NCBI GenBank assembly: GCA_963974055.1
Contig: CAXBCP010000047.1
Coordinates: forward strand, 1-23,790
DNA from: CAXBCP01 sp963974055
Lineage (GTDB): Bacteria; Pseudomonadota; Alphaproteobacteria; MPNO01; UBA830
DNA length: 23,790 bases
Direction of reading: 5' to 3'
The notes beneath the pieces were generated by a model that saw only the letters and a program-made list of their open reading frames with translations, was not told where the DNA came from and made no database searches. Both the position numbers and the translations under genes were made by a program. Of this stretch, positions 7,022-14,681 are shown one piece after another (the stretch's first letter is position 1; each line of letters begins with the position of its first letter).

Positions 7022-9001
7022 TCAGCCGATCGGCCACGGCAGGACCAGCACGTCCTGCAACAGCCCGCGCGGGAAATCGAGCACCATGACCCAGGCCAGC
7101 GCCGTCACGAAGCCGACCCCGCCCGCCGTCATGCAGGCGATACGGAGCCAGGACGCATCCGTCTTGACGCGGAGGAAAATCACGAAGAACCCGACGATCG
7201 CAAGCCAGAACCCGATCAGCACGATCGACGCCAGGAAAGCGGCCAGCCACAGGATATAGTGCCACAGGCCGGGCGTGTCGTCGGATTGCAGGTGGGCGCC
7301 CTCGACCTCGTGATCGTAATTCACGGTGTGGGCGACGTTGTTGGACCACGTCACATAGACCATGTACCCGGCGATCGGCAGCATCACGACACCGATGCCG
7401 ATCGTATAGATGCCGCCGATAAACGACTGGCCGAGCCCGTCGAGCAGCCCCCAGGCGAAGAACGCGAACACCGCGGTCGCAAACCACGCCTGCGGCCGCA
7501 TGTTTTTCGCCTTTTTCGCCAGCGCCGTCTCGGCATCGACTTCGCCGGTGGGTGCGTTCCGCGCCCCCAGCCAGGCGGACACGACCGTTATCGCGGCGAT
7601 GATGAGGACGCCCGGACGCAGCAGGAAATCCCAGTCATAGAACTGTATCGCCTGGTACAGATAGGTTTCCGACTGGTCGGCCAGCACGAAACCGATCAGG
7701 AAGGCCGGGCGCGGCCAGCCGAACCGCTTGAGCAGTATCCCGACCATGCCCATGACGAACAGCGTAATCAGGTCGCCGAGATCGCGCTGCGCCTGAAAGG
7801 CCGCGAAGCAGATCACCATGATCATGAACGGCGCAAGATAGGCGTAGCGGACGGTCGTCAGCATGGCGACGTACCTGGACAGGAACAGGCACGCCCCGGC
7901 CCCGATCACGTTGGCCAGCGCCAGCGACCAGATGATGACATAGGTCAGGTTGAGCTGGCCTTCGACCATGGCCGGGCCGGGCTCCAGCCCGATCAGCACC
8001 ATGCCGCCGATAAAGACCGCCATCGACCCGGACCCGGGAATCCCGAACAGCAATGTCGGGATCAGGCCGCCGCCTTCCTTGGCGTTATTGGCGCTTTCGG
8101 GCGCCAGCACGCCGCGAATATCCCCCTTGCCGAATTGCGATTTGTCCTTGGACGTCTGCTTGACGTGGCCATAGGCGATCCAGTCGACGACGCTGCCGCC
8201 GAGCCCCGGCAGCGCGCCGATCATGCAGCCGATGGCGGCACAGCGGATGCACAGCCATTTATACACCCACATATCCTTGAGGCCGCGCAGCCAGCCGTGC
8301 CCGAGGGTCTGGCTCCGCGAGATGGAGCCACCGGCGCGCAGCAGATCGACGATTTCGGGCACGGCGAACATGGCAAGGCCGATCACCACCAGCGGCAGAC
8401 CGTCCCCGAGATAGGGATTGCCGAGCGTCATCCGGAATTCGCCGGTCGCGGGCGCGCCGCCCAGCGCGCCGAACATGAGCCCGAGGCCGCAACCCAGCAG
8501 CCCCTTGGCCAGGTTGCCGCCGGCCAGCACGCCGACCATCGACAGGCCGAGAATCGTCAGCATGAACAGTTCGGCCGACGTGAACAGAAGGATCACGTCG
8601 CGGGCGACGACGATCACGAAGGTCAGGATCACGGCGCCGATCAGGCCGCCGAACAGCGATGCCGAGAACGCGGCCCCCAGGGCGCGGGCGCCTTCGCCTT
8701 TCTTGGCGAGCGGGAATCCGTCGAGCACGGTCGCCTGCGACGCGCTCGACCCCGGTATGCCCATCAGGACGGACGTGAACGTATCGGATGTCGGAATAAC
8801 GGCGACAAGACCGATCAGCATCGACAGCGCCGAGGTCGGGTCCATGCCGTAGAGAAACGGCAGCAATATCGAGAGCCCGACGATACCGCCGAGCCCCGGG
8901 AAGATGCCGACGGCGAGGCCCATGGCGACGCCGCCAAGCAGATAGATCAGATGCTGGCCGCTGGTAATCTCAACCAATGCCGCTGCAAGCGCTTCGAGCA
9001 T
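7022..9001 (-). CDS. tctA: Tripartite tricarboxylate transporter permease: TctA with fused TctB-like domain
   Basis: A 659-residue inner-membrane protein. Residues 1 to about 480 are a complete TctA large permease with the two inverted family motifs: GIFPGLGGIVGLSILLPF near residue 32, and GALPGLGGSVVDWIAYGH followed by PESANNAKEGGGLIPTL and GIPGSGSMAVF. Usual TctA length is about 500. Residues about 480-520 are a charged linker (EVDAETALAKKAKN), and about 505-659 hold four hydrophobic segments ending in LDFPRGLLQ, the size and layout of the small TctB subunit. No separate tctB gene lies nearby, so both membrane subunits appear joined. TctC is encoded just upstream and would deliver the substrate in the periplasm. 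The family uses the ion gradient rather than ATP. Start ATG 9001 follows GGGGGAA at a short spacing. Substrate is inferred from the neighbours to be a tricarboxylate. Confidence 0.93.
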   Translation of the reverse strand: MLEALAAALVEITSGQHLIYLLGGVAMGLAVGIFPGLGGIVGLSILLPFLYGMDPTSALSMLIGLVAVIPTSDTFTSVLMGIPGSSASQATVLDGFPLAKKGEGARALGAAFSASLFGGLIGAVILTFVIVVARDVILLFTSAELFMLTILGLSMVGVLAGGNLAKGLLGCGLGLMFGALGGAPATGEFRMTLGNPYLGDGLPLVVIGLAMFAVPEIVDLLRAGGSISRSQTLGHGWLRGLKDMWVYKWLCIRCAAIGCMIGALPGLGGSVVDWIAYGHVKQTSKDKSQFGKGDIRGVLAPESANNAKEGGGLIPTLLFGIPGSGSMAVFIGGMVLIGLEPGPAMVEGQLNLTYVIIWSLALANVIGAGACLFLSRYVAMLTTVRYAYLAPFMIMVICFAAFQAQRDLGDLITLFVMGMVGILLKRFGWPRPAFLIGFVLADQSETYLYQAIQFYDWDFLLRPGVLIIAAITVVSAWLGARNAPTGEVDAETALAKKAKNMRPQAWFATAVFAFFAWGLLDGLGQSFIGGIYTIGIGVVMLPIAGYMVYVTWSNNVAHTVNYDHEVEGAHLQSDDTPGLWHYILWLAAFLASIVLIGFWLAIVGFFVIFLRVKTDASWLRIACMTAGGVGFVTALAWVMVLDFPRGLLQDVLVLPWPIG

Positions 9002-9028
9002 CTTGTTCCCCCGTCAGGCGATCGCGTG

Positions 9029-9064
9029 CCGCGGGGCGGCGGCTTGTGCCGTCTCGCCCCGCGG
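9029..9064 (-). other. Strong intercistronic hairpin between tctC and tctA
   Basis: A perfect 10-bp inverted repeat, CCGCGGGGCG (9029-9038) and CGCCCCGCGG (9055-9064), has a second small stem (CGGC-TTGT-GCCG, 9040-9051) stacked in its loop. It starts 22 bases after the tctC stop and ends 28 bases before the tctA start. There is no T tract, so it is unlikely to be an intrinsic terminator. A hairpin here commonly protects upstream mRNA from 3' decay and raises the binding protein above the permease. Confidence 0.7.
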
Positions 9065-9085
9065 TGTCGGTTCAGTTCCGGGCAG

Positions 9086-10186
9086 TCAGGGAACGGCGTT
9101 GAAGCGCCGCTTCAGCCACGCCTTGACCCAGGCCTTGGAGGCGGGCGACACGGTCGTCGCCACTTTCATCAGGACTTCCGCCTTGGCGCCCACGGCCTGC
9201 GGATAGTTTCCGAGCGACTTTGCCGCCGCTTCCTTGAAGCCCGGCTCGTTCACCGTGTCGGCGGCCGCCTTGCGAAGCGCCGCCACGATATCGGCAGGCG
9301 TGCCCTTTTTGACGAAGATCATCTTCTGCGCCGGATACCCCGCCGCCATGAACGTCCGCCAGGCGCGCCACGCCGGACCCTTCGGTTTCTTGCCGTGCAT
9401 GCGCTCATACACTTCGCCGACATGCGGCAGGTCGGGGAAGGTCGGATCGCGGACCAGTTCGCCCTGGTCGTCCAGCATGCCCCAGGTCATCAGCGGCACC
9501 GCCTTGCCGGCATCGACCAGCGGGGTGACGCGCTTGATGAAAGCGGGCGTTGTCTGGTAGTCGATCCGGACCTCGCCGCGCTCGAAGGCAAGGCGCGACG
9601 GGCCGCGGCCCTTCATCCCGAAGACCGGCTTCACGTTGAGGCCGAGGATATCGAAGGCGAGGAGCGGCACCAGGTCGAGCGAGGTCGCCCCCTGCGAGCC
9701 GAATTTGAGCTTCGCCTTCTGAAGCTGTTTCATGCCTTCCCTGCTGGCCTCTTTCACGCCGAGCGACGGGTTCACGTACACGATGCCGCCGACCGGCGTC
9801 GCCAGGATGACTTCCCAGTCCGCGTAGTCGTATTTCACGCGGCGGTCGTCGAGCAGGAACGGGAACTGCGTCGAACCGGAGGTGCCGAGCATCATCAGCC
9901 CGTCGGTGCCGGCCCGGCGGGCAAAGAAATTCGTGCCCTTGGTGGAACTGGCGCCCGGCATGTTCTTGATCGCGACCGTCGGATTGCCCGGAATGTGCTT
10001 CTGCAGGCGCGGCGCGTAGAAGCGCGCCCAGCGGTTCGATCCGCCGCCGGTGCCGTAGGGAATGATCCATTCGATCCGCTTGCCGGAAAAATCGGCGGCG
10101 GGTGCAGGGGTCGCTGCCGTGCCGAGGGTAAGGGCGGCGCCGGCGAATGCCAGCGTTGCGCCCTTCGCGAGCTTCAGTAACGTCAT
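9086..10186 (-). CDS. tctC: TctC/Bug-family periplasmic solute-binding protein
   Basis: A 366-residue protein, a little longer than the usual 320. The signal peptide has a basic start, a hydrophobic core and an APA-AD cleavage site near residue 31. The mature protein opens with the family hallmark, RIEWIIPYGTGGGSNRWARFYAPRL; the Gly-rich loop sits where the ligand carboxylate is bound. Later features, such as MPGASSTKGTNFFARRAGTDGLMML and an LGxxPQAVG-type C-terminal region, fit the Bug family. The start ATG 10186 has a strong GGAGG site six to eight bases upstream. It lies between the prpF-like gene (39-base gap) and the TctA-TctB gene, so it should be the extracytoplasmic receptor of this transporter. 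The exact ligand is not readable from sequence; the adjacent tcuAB-like genes make tricarballylate, citrate or aconitate the best candidates. Confidence 0.92.
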   Translation of the reverse strand: MTLLKLAKGATLAFAGAALTLGTAATPAPAADFSGKRIEWIIPYGTGGGSNRWARFYAPRLQKHIPGNPTVAIKNMPGASSTKGTNFFARRAGTDGLMMLGTSGSTQFPFLLDDRRVKYDYADWEVILATPVGGIVYVNPSLGVKEASREGMKQLQKAKLKFGSQGATSLDLVPLLAFDILGLNVKPVFGMKGRGPSRLAFERGEVRIDYQTTPAFIKRVTPLVDAGKAVPLMTWGMLDDQGELVRDPTFPDLPHVGEVYERMHGKKPKGPAWRAWRTFMAAGYPAQKMIFVKKGTPADIVAALRKAAADTVNEPGFKEAAAKSLGNYPQAVGAKAEVLMKVATTVSPASKAWVKAWLKRRFNAVP

Positions 10187-10225
10187 GTGCGGTTTCCTCC
10201 GTGATTTCGCGTTGTCTAACGTCGT

Positions 10226-11338
10226 CTAGCCGGAATGCGCCTGCGCCTTCTCGCGGGGCAGCACGCGTTCCGGAATCATCACCGATCCCTGCATGATCAT
10301 GCGGGCGGTGCGGATTATACCGGCAGCCACGATCTGGCGGCCGCTTTCCTCGTCGCCGAGGGTCAGGGCCAGATGCAGCTGGCCGACCGGGTGTTCGATG
10401 GAAAACATGGGACGTTCGCCGGCGTCCAGCGGCCGGGTCAGCGGATGGACGACCGTCCCCGCCGCCTGGCAGGCATAGGCGAGGGCGATGCCGCCGGTGA
10501 TCGCGTGGGTTTCATGCGCCTGGTCGGGCACGAAATAGCGCGACGCGATATGGCCGTCGGCGCGGGGCGGGGCGGCGATGATGATCTTCGGCACCACCTT
10601 GCCGGACACGTCGCCCAGTCCCATGCGTTCCCCGGCTTCCCGGCGCATGGCCTCGACCCGCGCAAAGAAGGCGGCATCGTCGTTGAGCTCGGCGGCGCTT
10701 TCATAGCCGGTCTTGCCGACATCCGCGGCGCGCAGGATCATCACCGGCATCGCGGCGTCGACAAGCGTGACGTCGATCCCGTCGATCTGCTCCATCGTGT
10801 TGCCGGTCGGAAACAGCTTGCCCGTATAGGAGCCGATGGCCTGCATGAAATTGAGCAGGATGGGCGCCCCCGTCCCCGGCGCGCCGTCGATCGCGACATC
10901 GCCTTCGAACTCGACATGGCCGCCCGGCGTCTGGATCACCGCCTCGACGAGGCCGCCGGTATTGACCTGGTGAATGCGCACGCGGGTCTCGCCGTCCTCG
11001 GCCGCGACCAGCCCGGTCTCGATCGCATAGGGGCCGACGCCCGACAGCATGTTGCCGCAGGTCGGCCCGTAATCGACCGATGCCTGGTCGACCGACACCT
11101 GGGCGAAAAAGTAATCGACGTCGCAATCGTCGCGGTCGGACGGGGAAATGATGCAGGTCTTGCTGGTCACCGACGTGGTGCCGCCGACGCCGTCCACCTG
11201 GCGCGGATCGGGCGACCCGAACGCGGCCAGCAGGATACCGTCCCACAGGGCGCGATCCGCCGGAAGGTCCGCTTCGTTGAAATACAGCCCGCGCGACGTG
11301 CCGCCGCGCATAAAGATGGCCGGGATCGCAGATTGCAT
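10226..11338 (-). CDS. PrpF-family isomerase (aconitate/oxalomesaconate/methylaconitate type)
   Basis: A 370-residue protein of the PrpF family, a diaminopimelate-epimerase-like fold with two similar halves. The family moves double bonds in unsaturated di- and tricarboxylic acids (2-methyl-cis-aconitate isomerase PrpF, 4-oxalomesaconate tautomerase GalD, methylitaconate isomerase). Visible marks are MRGGTSRGLYF at residues 10-20, VDGVGGTTSVTSK ending at Lys60, and DYGPTCGNMLSG with Cys94. The 34-residue Lys-Cys spacing equals that of the Lys73/Cys107 pair I recall for Shewanella PrpF, so the enzyme looks active. The ATG at 11338 is preferred over an in-frame TTG at 11386 because homologous sequence begins there. 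It sits between tcuB-like and tctC-like genes with no prpB, prpC or acnD nearby, so a role on aconitate isomers is more likely than one in the methylcitrate cycle. That is inference. Confidence 0.85.
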   Translation of the reverse strand: MQSAIPAIFMRGGTSRGLYFNEADLPADRALWDGILLAAFGSPDPRQVDGVGGTTSVTSKTCIISPSDRDDCDVDYFFAQVSVDQASVDYGPTCGNMLSGVGPYAIETGLVAAEDGETRVRIHQVNTGGLVEAVIQTPGGHVEFEGDVAIDGAPGTGAPILLNFMQAIGSYTGKLFPTGNTMEQIDGIDVTLVDAAMPVMILRAADVGKTGYESAAELNDDAAFFARVEAMRREAGERMGLGDVSGKVVPKIIIAAPPRADGHIASRYFVPDQAHETHAITGGIALAYACQAAGTVVHPLTRPLDAGERPMFSIEHPVGQLHLALTLGDEESGRQIVAAGIIRTARMIMQGSVMIPERVLPREKAQAHSG

Positions 11339-11420
11339 GTTTTCGGTATCCGCCCTTTTGTTCTGATCGACCGACGTTAACAGCAAACCGCGGCGGCGTC
11401 ATACACAGAAAGGCCCCCGT

Positions 11421-12593
11421 TTACCCCGCCATATGGCTTTCCCGGGCATAGCGGACCAGTGCCATGTAGCGGTAGATCCCGTGCACGAACTTGCCGTAGG
11501 GCATGGTGATGAACAGGCTGAACACCACGCCGAGATGCAGCGCCAGCAGCATCCCCATTGCCGGGGTATCGCGCAGGAAAAGCAGGGCGAGCCCGGTCAG
11601 ACTGGTCAGGAACAGCATCGCCAGGAAGGCGACATCCATGCCAAAGCGCTCCTTGTCCTGCATGTCCGGGTCGCGTTTCCACTTGGCGGCCAGCAGGCCC
11701 ACGGGGCCGATCAACAGGCCGATACCGCCGATGGTGCCGAGAATCACCGGCGCGTCGTACCACGGATAGGGCGCTTCCATGCCGAGCAGGTAATGGTACA
11801 GCGTCGCCACCGAGGTCGCGGCGAAGCACAGCATGAAACCGTAGAACGTGCAGTGATGGTAGAACCGCCGGTTATCGGGGGTCGCGTTTTCGTCGCCCGC
11901 GCAGTCGGCGCCGCCGCCGTCGAGATAGCGCAGCTTTCCGGCGTCCTTCATCGCCTGCCACAGCGATTGCGGTTCGCGCAGGGTCGATGCCGGTTCGCCG
12001 ATATCGCGCCAGAAGGCGCGCGCGCCCATGACCGAGGCGAAGATCGCGTATAAAAACGCCGCGCCGAACAGCGCCACCATCGTGTTGTGCGGCATCAGCT
12101 TGTAGAACGATCCCGGCCCGCTATGCGCGCCGTAAAGCACCTTGGGATCGGTCCAGGCGGCGAAGCCCAGAATGAAGACCGCCACGCTCAGCGCCGCGAT
12201 GATGCTGATGGCGAGGCCGTTGCGGGCGAACAGGCCGGAAAACGCGCGCGGCCAGGCATAGGCCTGGTAGGATTCGGCGCGTGCCACGGCCATGGCCTTC
12301 GGCACGTTGACGTCGAATTCGTGCGGCGGCGAGAACTGGCAGTCGTAGAAACAGGCGCCGCAGCCGTGGCACAGGTTGGCAAGATAGTTCAGGTCGCCGT
12401 CCGGGAAGTCGCGGCGCGCGATCATCGCCGGGAAGACCGCGCACAGGCCTTCGCAGTAGCGGCAGGAATTGCAGACCGTCATCAGACGGCCGACCTCGGT
12501 CAGGGCTTCGGTGCCGTTCGGCACGTCGCCGAGCCCCGCCTTTTCGGGTTTCCCGAGCGGATCGAAACCGGTTGTCTGGTCAGTTACGGGCAT
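11421..12593 (-). CDS. tcuB: TcuB-like Fe-S/membrane electron-transfer protein
   Basis: A 390-residue protein. Two ferredoxin-type motifs lie near the N-terminus: C41-C44-C47-C51 (CNSCRYCEGLC) and C75-C78-C81-C85 (CHGCGACFYDC), enough for two [4Fe-4S] clusters. From about residue 135 there are several membrane segments with His residues (for example in YHHCTFYGFML, LYHYLLGME, ALHLGVVF and FVHGIYRY) suited to haem binding. This matches TcuB of Salmonella tricarballylate utilisation (CitB family), which reoxidises the reduced flavin of TcuA and passes electrons to the quinone pool. Start ATG 12593 has GGGAGG nine bases upstream and overlaps the last 14 bases of the flavoprotein gene, so the pair is translationally coupled. 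The prpF-like gene follows after an 82-base gap. Confidence 0.9.
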   Translation of the reverse strand: MPVTDQTTGFDPLGKPEKAGLGDVPNGTEALTEVGRLMTVCNSCRYCEGLCAVFPAMIARRDFPDGDLNYLANLCHGCGACFYDCQFSPPHEFDVNVPKAMAVARAESYQAYAWPRAFSGLFARNGLAISIIAALSVAVFILGFAAWTDPKVLYGAHSGPGSFYKLMPHNTMVALFGAAFLYAIFASVMGARAFWRDIGEPASTLREPQSLWQAMKDAGKLRYLDGGGADCAGDENATPDNRRFYHHCTFYGFMLCFAATSVATLYHYLLGMEAPYPWYDAPVILGTIGGIGLLIGPVGLLAAKWKRDPDMQDKERFGMDVAFLAMLFLTSLTGLALLFLRDTPAMGMLLALHLGVVFSLFITMPYGKFVHGIYRYMALVRYARESHMAG

Positions 12594-13977
12594 TGTTCGC
12601 GGCCTCCCTGCCCGCTATCCGGCCGAAAACGCTGCCGATGGTCATTCCGATTCCCGCGGCATAGCCCTTGCCGAGAACGTTCCCCGACATGATCTCGCCC
12701 GCCGCGAACATGTTCGCCGACGGTTTGCCGTCTTCCATTATCATCCGCGCTTCCTTGTTCACCCGCGTGCCGAGATAGGTGAACGTGATACCGGGACGCA
12801 CCGGATAGGCGTAATAGGGCGGGGTTTCGATCCGCCGCGCCCAGTGGGTCTTCGGCGGGTCCAGCCCCTCGGTGCGGCAGTCGTCCAGAATGGTGTGGTC
12901 GAACGTGCCGTCGACCACGGCGCCGTTGAAATCCCTGACCGTTTTATCCAGCGTGTCGGCCGGAATTTTCAGCCGTTCCCCCAGTTCCGTGATGCTGTCC
13001 GCCTTGATCGGCGGATACAGCGACGGCATGAAGCGGTGCAGGGAATCGTGATCGAACACGATATAGGCGATCTGGTCCGGCTGCGCGGCGACGAGACGTC
13101 CCCAGATCGCGTAGCGTTTCGGCCAGATATCCTCGCCCTCGTCGTAGAACCGCTCCGAATTCCTGTTCACGACGATGCCGAACACCACGCAGTCGAGCCG
13201 GGTGATGATGCCGCCGTCATATTGCGGCGCGCGCGCGTCGATCGCGACCGCATGGCACTGGGTCGGATCGCCGATCTGCTTGACGCCGCTATCGAGCAGC
13301 ATTTTCAGGATCGTGCCCTGGTTGTTCGCGGTGCCGCGGATCAGGAAATTGCGCGCCGCTTCGCCCCAGTATTCGGCGAGCCAGTCGATGTTCGATTCGA
13401 ACCCGCCGGCGGCGGCGACCAGCGCGCCGGCGCGGATTTCGGCATCCTTGCCGTCGATCCGGGCGGTCGCGGACACGAACATGCCGTCCTCGATTTCCAT
13501 CGCGGTGACTTCGGCCCCATACACCACGTCGACGCCGATCCGGTCGGCGGTGTTGTAGAGCGCATTCAGCATCGCGCGCCCGCCGCCGAGGAAGAACGAA
13601 TTCGTCCGGCCGAGGCCCAGCGTGCCGCCGAGCGGCGGCTGAAACCGCACGCCCTGCTCGACGATCCAGTTCAGCATGTCCTTCGATTCGTGGATCATGT
13701 GCCGGGCAAGTTCTTCGTCGGTCTCGCCCTCGGTGACGCGCAGCAGGTCGTCGAACAGCTCGTCTTCCGGGTAGGGGCCGGTCAGGGTGTCCGTCGCCGC
13801 GTCATGGGCGCAGCGCATGTTGCGGGTGTGGCGGGTATTGCCGCCGCGATAGAATTTTTCCGCGCGCTCCAGCACCAGCACGGACGCGCCTTCGAGCCGC
13901 GCGCTGAGCGCCGCACAAAGCGCCGCGTTGCCCCCGCCGATGACAAGGACATCGTATTTCTGGGTCAGGTCCACCAT
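12580..13977 (-). CDS. tcuA: TcuA-like FAD-dependent tricarballylate dehydrogenase
   Basis: A 465-residue flavoprotein of the fumarate reductase/succinate dehydrogenase flavoprotein superfamily, close to the length of Salmonella TcuA. The FAD Rossmann motif is VIGGGNAALCAALSA from residue 12, with the ribose-binding Glu at the end of the second strand (VLVLERA). The family segment RGGNTRHTRN follows at 44-53, and the C-terminal FAD motif is FAAGEIMSGNVLGKGYAAG. In characterised members the enzyme oxidises tricarballylate to cis-aconitate and needs TcuB for turnover; here tcuB overlaps its 3' end. Start ATG 13977 is chosen because it has AAGG six bases upstream and lies just before the FAD strand. 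The reading frame continues to 14064, but that extension crosses a tandem repeat and looks like promoter DNA. Its first position in a five-gene block suggests that the operon promoter lies in 13978-14131. Confidence 0.88.
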   Translation of the reverse strand: MVDLTQKYDVLVIGGGNAALCAALSARLEGASVLVLERAEKFYRGGNTRHTRNMRCAHDAATDTLTGPYPEDELFDDLLRVTEGETDEELARHMIHESKDMLNWIVEQGVRFQPPLGGTLGLGRTNSFFLGGGRAMLNALYNTADRIGVDVVYGAEVTAMEIEDGMFVSATARIDGKDAEIRAGALVAAAGGFESNIDWLAEYWGEAARNFLIRGTANNQGTILKMLLDSGVKQIGDPTQCHAVAIDARAPQYDGGIITRLDCVVFGIVVNRNSERFYDEGEDIWPKRYAIWGRLVAAQPDQIAYIVFDHDSLHRFMPSLYPPIKADSITELGERLKIPADTLDKTVRDFNGAVVDGTFDHTILDDCRTEGLDPPKTHWARRIETPPYYAYPVRPGITFTYLGTRVNKEARMIMEDGKPSANMFAAGEIMSGNVLGKGYAAGIGMTIGSVFGRIAGREAANNARN

Positions 13978-14131
13978 TGCCTTGGATATCTTTTTATACG
14001 TTTTATACGTTACCGTCCGCTTTTTGCCGGTTCGGCAGGATGATGGCAATGGGGCTGTCACCAAATTGTCGCAATGCCGATATAGTTTTAGCGCAATTCA
14101 ACAGGTTCAGAAGACCGCCCGGACGACCGCA
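13978..14131. promoter_or_regulatory. Divergent promoter region between tcuA-like and sixA-like genes
   Basis: These 154 bases separate two divergent genes and are the AT-richest stretch nearby. They hold a tandem direct repeat TTTATACGT (13993-14001 and 14002-14010) close to the tcuA start, and a small dyad TGCCG-GTT-CGGCA (14025-14037). TATAGT at 14081-14086 could be a -10 box for the phosphatase gene, but I see no matching -35 at good spacing. No regulator gene lies beside it. Confidence 0.4.
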
Positions 14132-14650
14132 ATGAAACGGCTTTTCCTTCTTCGCCACGCAAAATCCGGCTGGGACGACCCCGGACAGGACGATTTCGAC
14201 CGGCCCCTGTCGCGCCGCGGCGAACGCTCGGCGCCGCTGATGGGGCGCTACATGCGCGATCTCGGATACACGCCGGCGATCGCGCTGTGCTCGCCGGCCC
14301 GGCGCACCCGCGATACATGGGCCCATATCCAGAAAGCGCTCGACTGCGAAACGGCGGCGGAAATGCCGCCCGAGCTCTACCATCCCGAACCGCGGACGCT
14401 TCTCGATGCCGTACGCACCATCGGCGACGGCTACCCGAGCGCCATCGTGATCAGCCACAATCCGGGAATCCTGACCCTGGCGCTCGGCCTGATCGGCAAC
14501 GGCGTGCGGTCGGCCAATCCGTTCGGCAAGTACCCGACAGCCGCCCTGACCGTGCTGGATTTCGACACCCCGTCCTGGTCCGGCATTCAGCCCGGAAAAG
14601 GCACGCTGATCGGGTTTACCCGCCCGAAGGAACTCGATTCGGCGGCATAG
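14132..14650 (+). CDS. SixA-like phosphohistidine phosphatase
   Basis: A 172-residue histidine phosphatase (phosphoglycerate mutase-like fold). The catalytic motif is LRHAKSGW with His9, followed by RPLSRRGERSA, the SPARRTRDT arginine loop near 54-62, and the second catalytic His109 in ISHNPGI. LRHAKS together with the short length is typical of the SixA subfamily, which removes phosphate from phosphohistidine, in E. coli on ArcB and on the nitrogen-related phosphotransferase system. The start ATG 14132 is fixed by the conserved MKRLFLLRHAKS opening; the longer frame upstream is non-coding. The acyl-CoA synthetase gene follows 31 bases downstream on the same strand, so they may be cotranscribed, although no functional link is evident. 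The actual substrate protein is unknown. Confidence 0.9.
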   Translation: MKRLFLLRHAKSGWDDPGQDDFDRPLSRRGERSAPLMGRYMRDLGYTPAIALCSPARRTRDTWAHIQKALDCETAAEMPPELYHPEPRTLLDAVRTIGDGYPSAIVISHNPGILTLALGLIGNGVRSANPFGKYPTAALTVLDFDTPSWSGIQPGKGTLIGFTRPKELDSAA

Positions 14651-14681
14651 CCAAACCCGCCGCAGGCAGTATCATGGCGAT

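Noticed and set aside
9029..9064. Reading the tctC-tctA hairpin as an intrinsic terminator
   Set aside because: No T tract follows the stem on the minus strand, and the downstream tctA gene depends on the same transcript.
6950..10180. A plus-strand frame of 1076 codons opposite tctA and tctC
   Set aside because: Same artefact: the product is Gln/Arg/His/Asp-rich without motifs, while the opposite strand encodes clear TctA and TctC proteins with ribosome sites.
10235..11380. Plus-strand frame of 381 codons opposite the prpF-like gene
   Set aside because: Antisense of a gene with intact PrpF motifs; no domain in its product.
12469..14043. Plus-strand frame of 524 codons opposite the tcuA-like gene
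   Set aside because: Shadow of the flavoprotein gene; the product has no recognisable domain and an Arg/His/Asp-biased composition.
13978..14064. N-terminal extension of the tcuA-like protein
   Set aside because: The extra 29 residues include a stretch encoded by the tandem repeat (TYKTYKK) and have no good ribosome site, while ATG 13977 has AAGG and abuts the FAD-binding strand.
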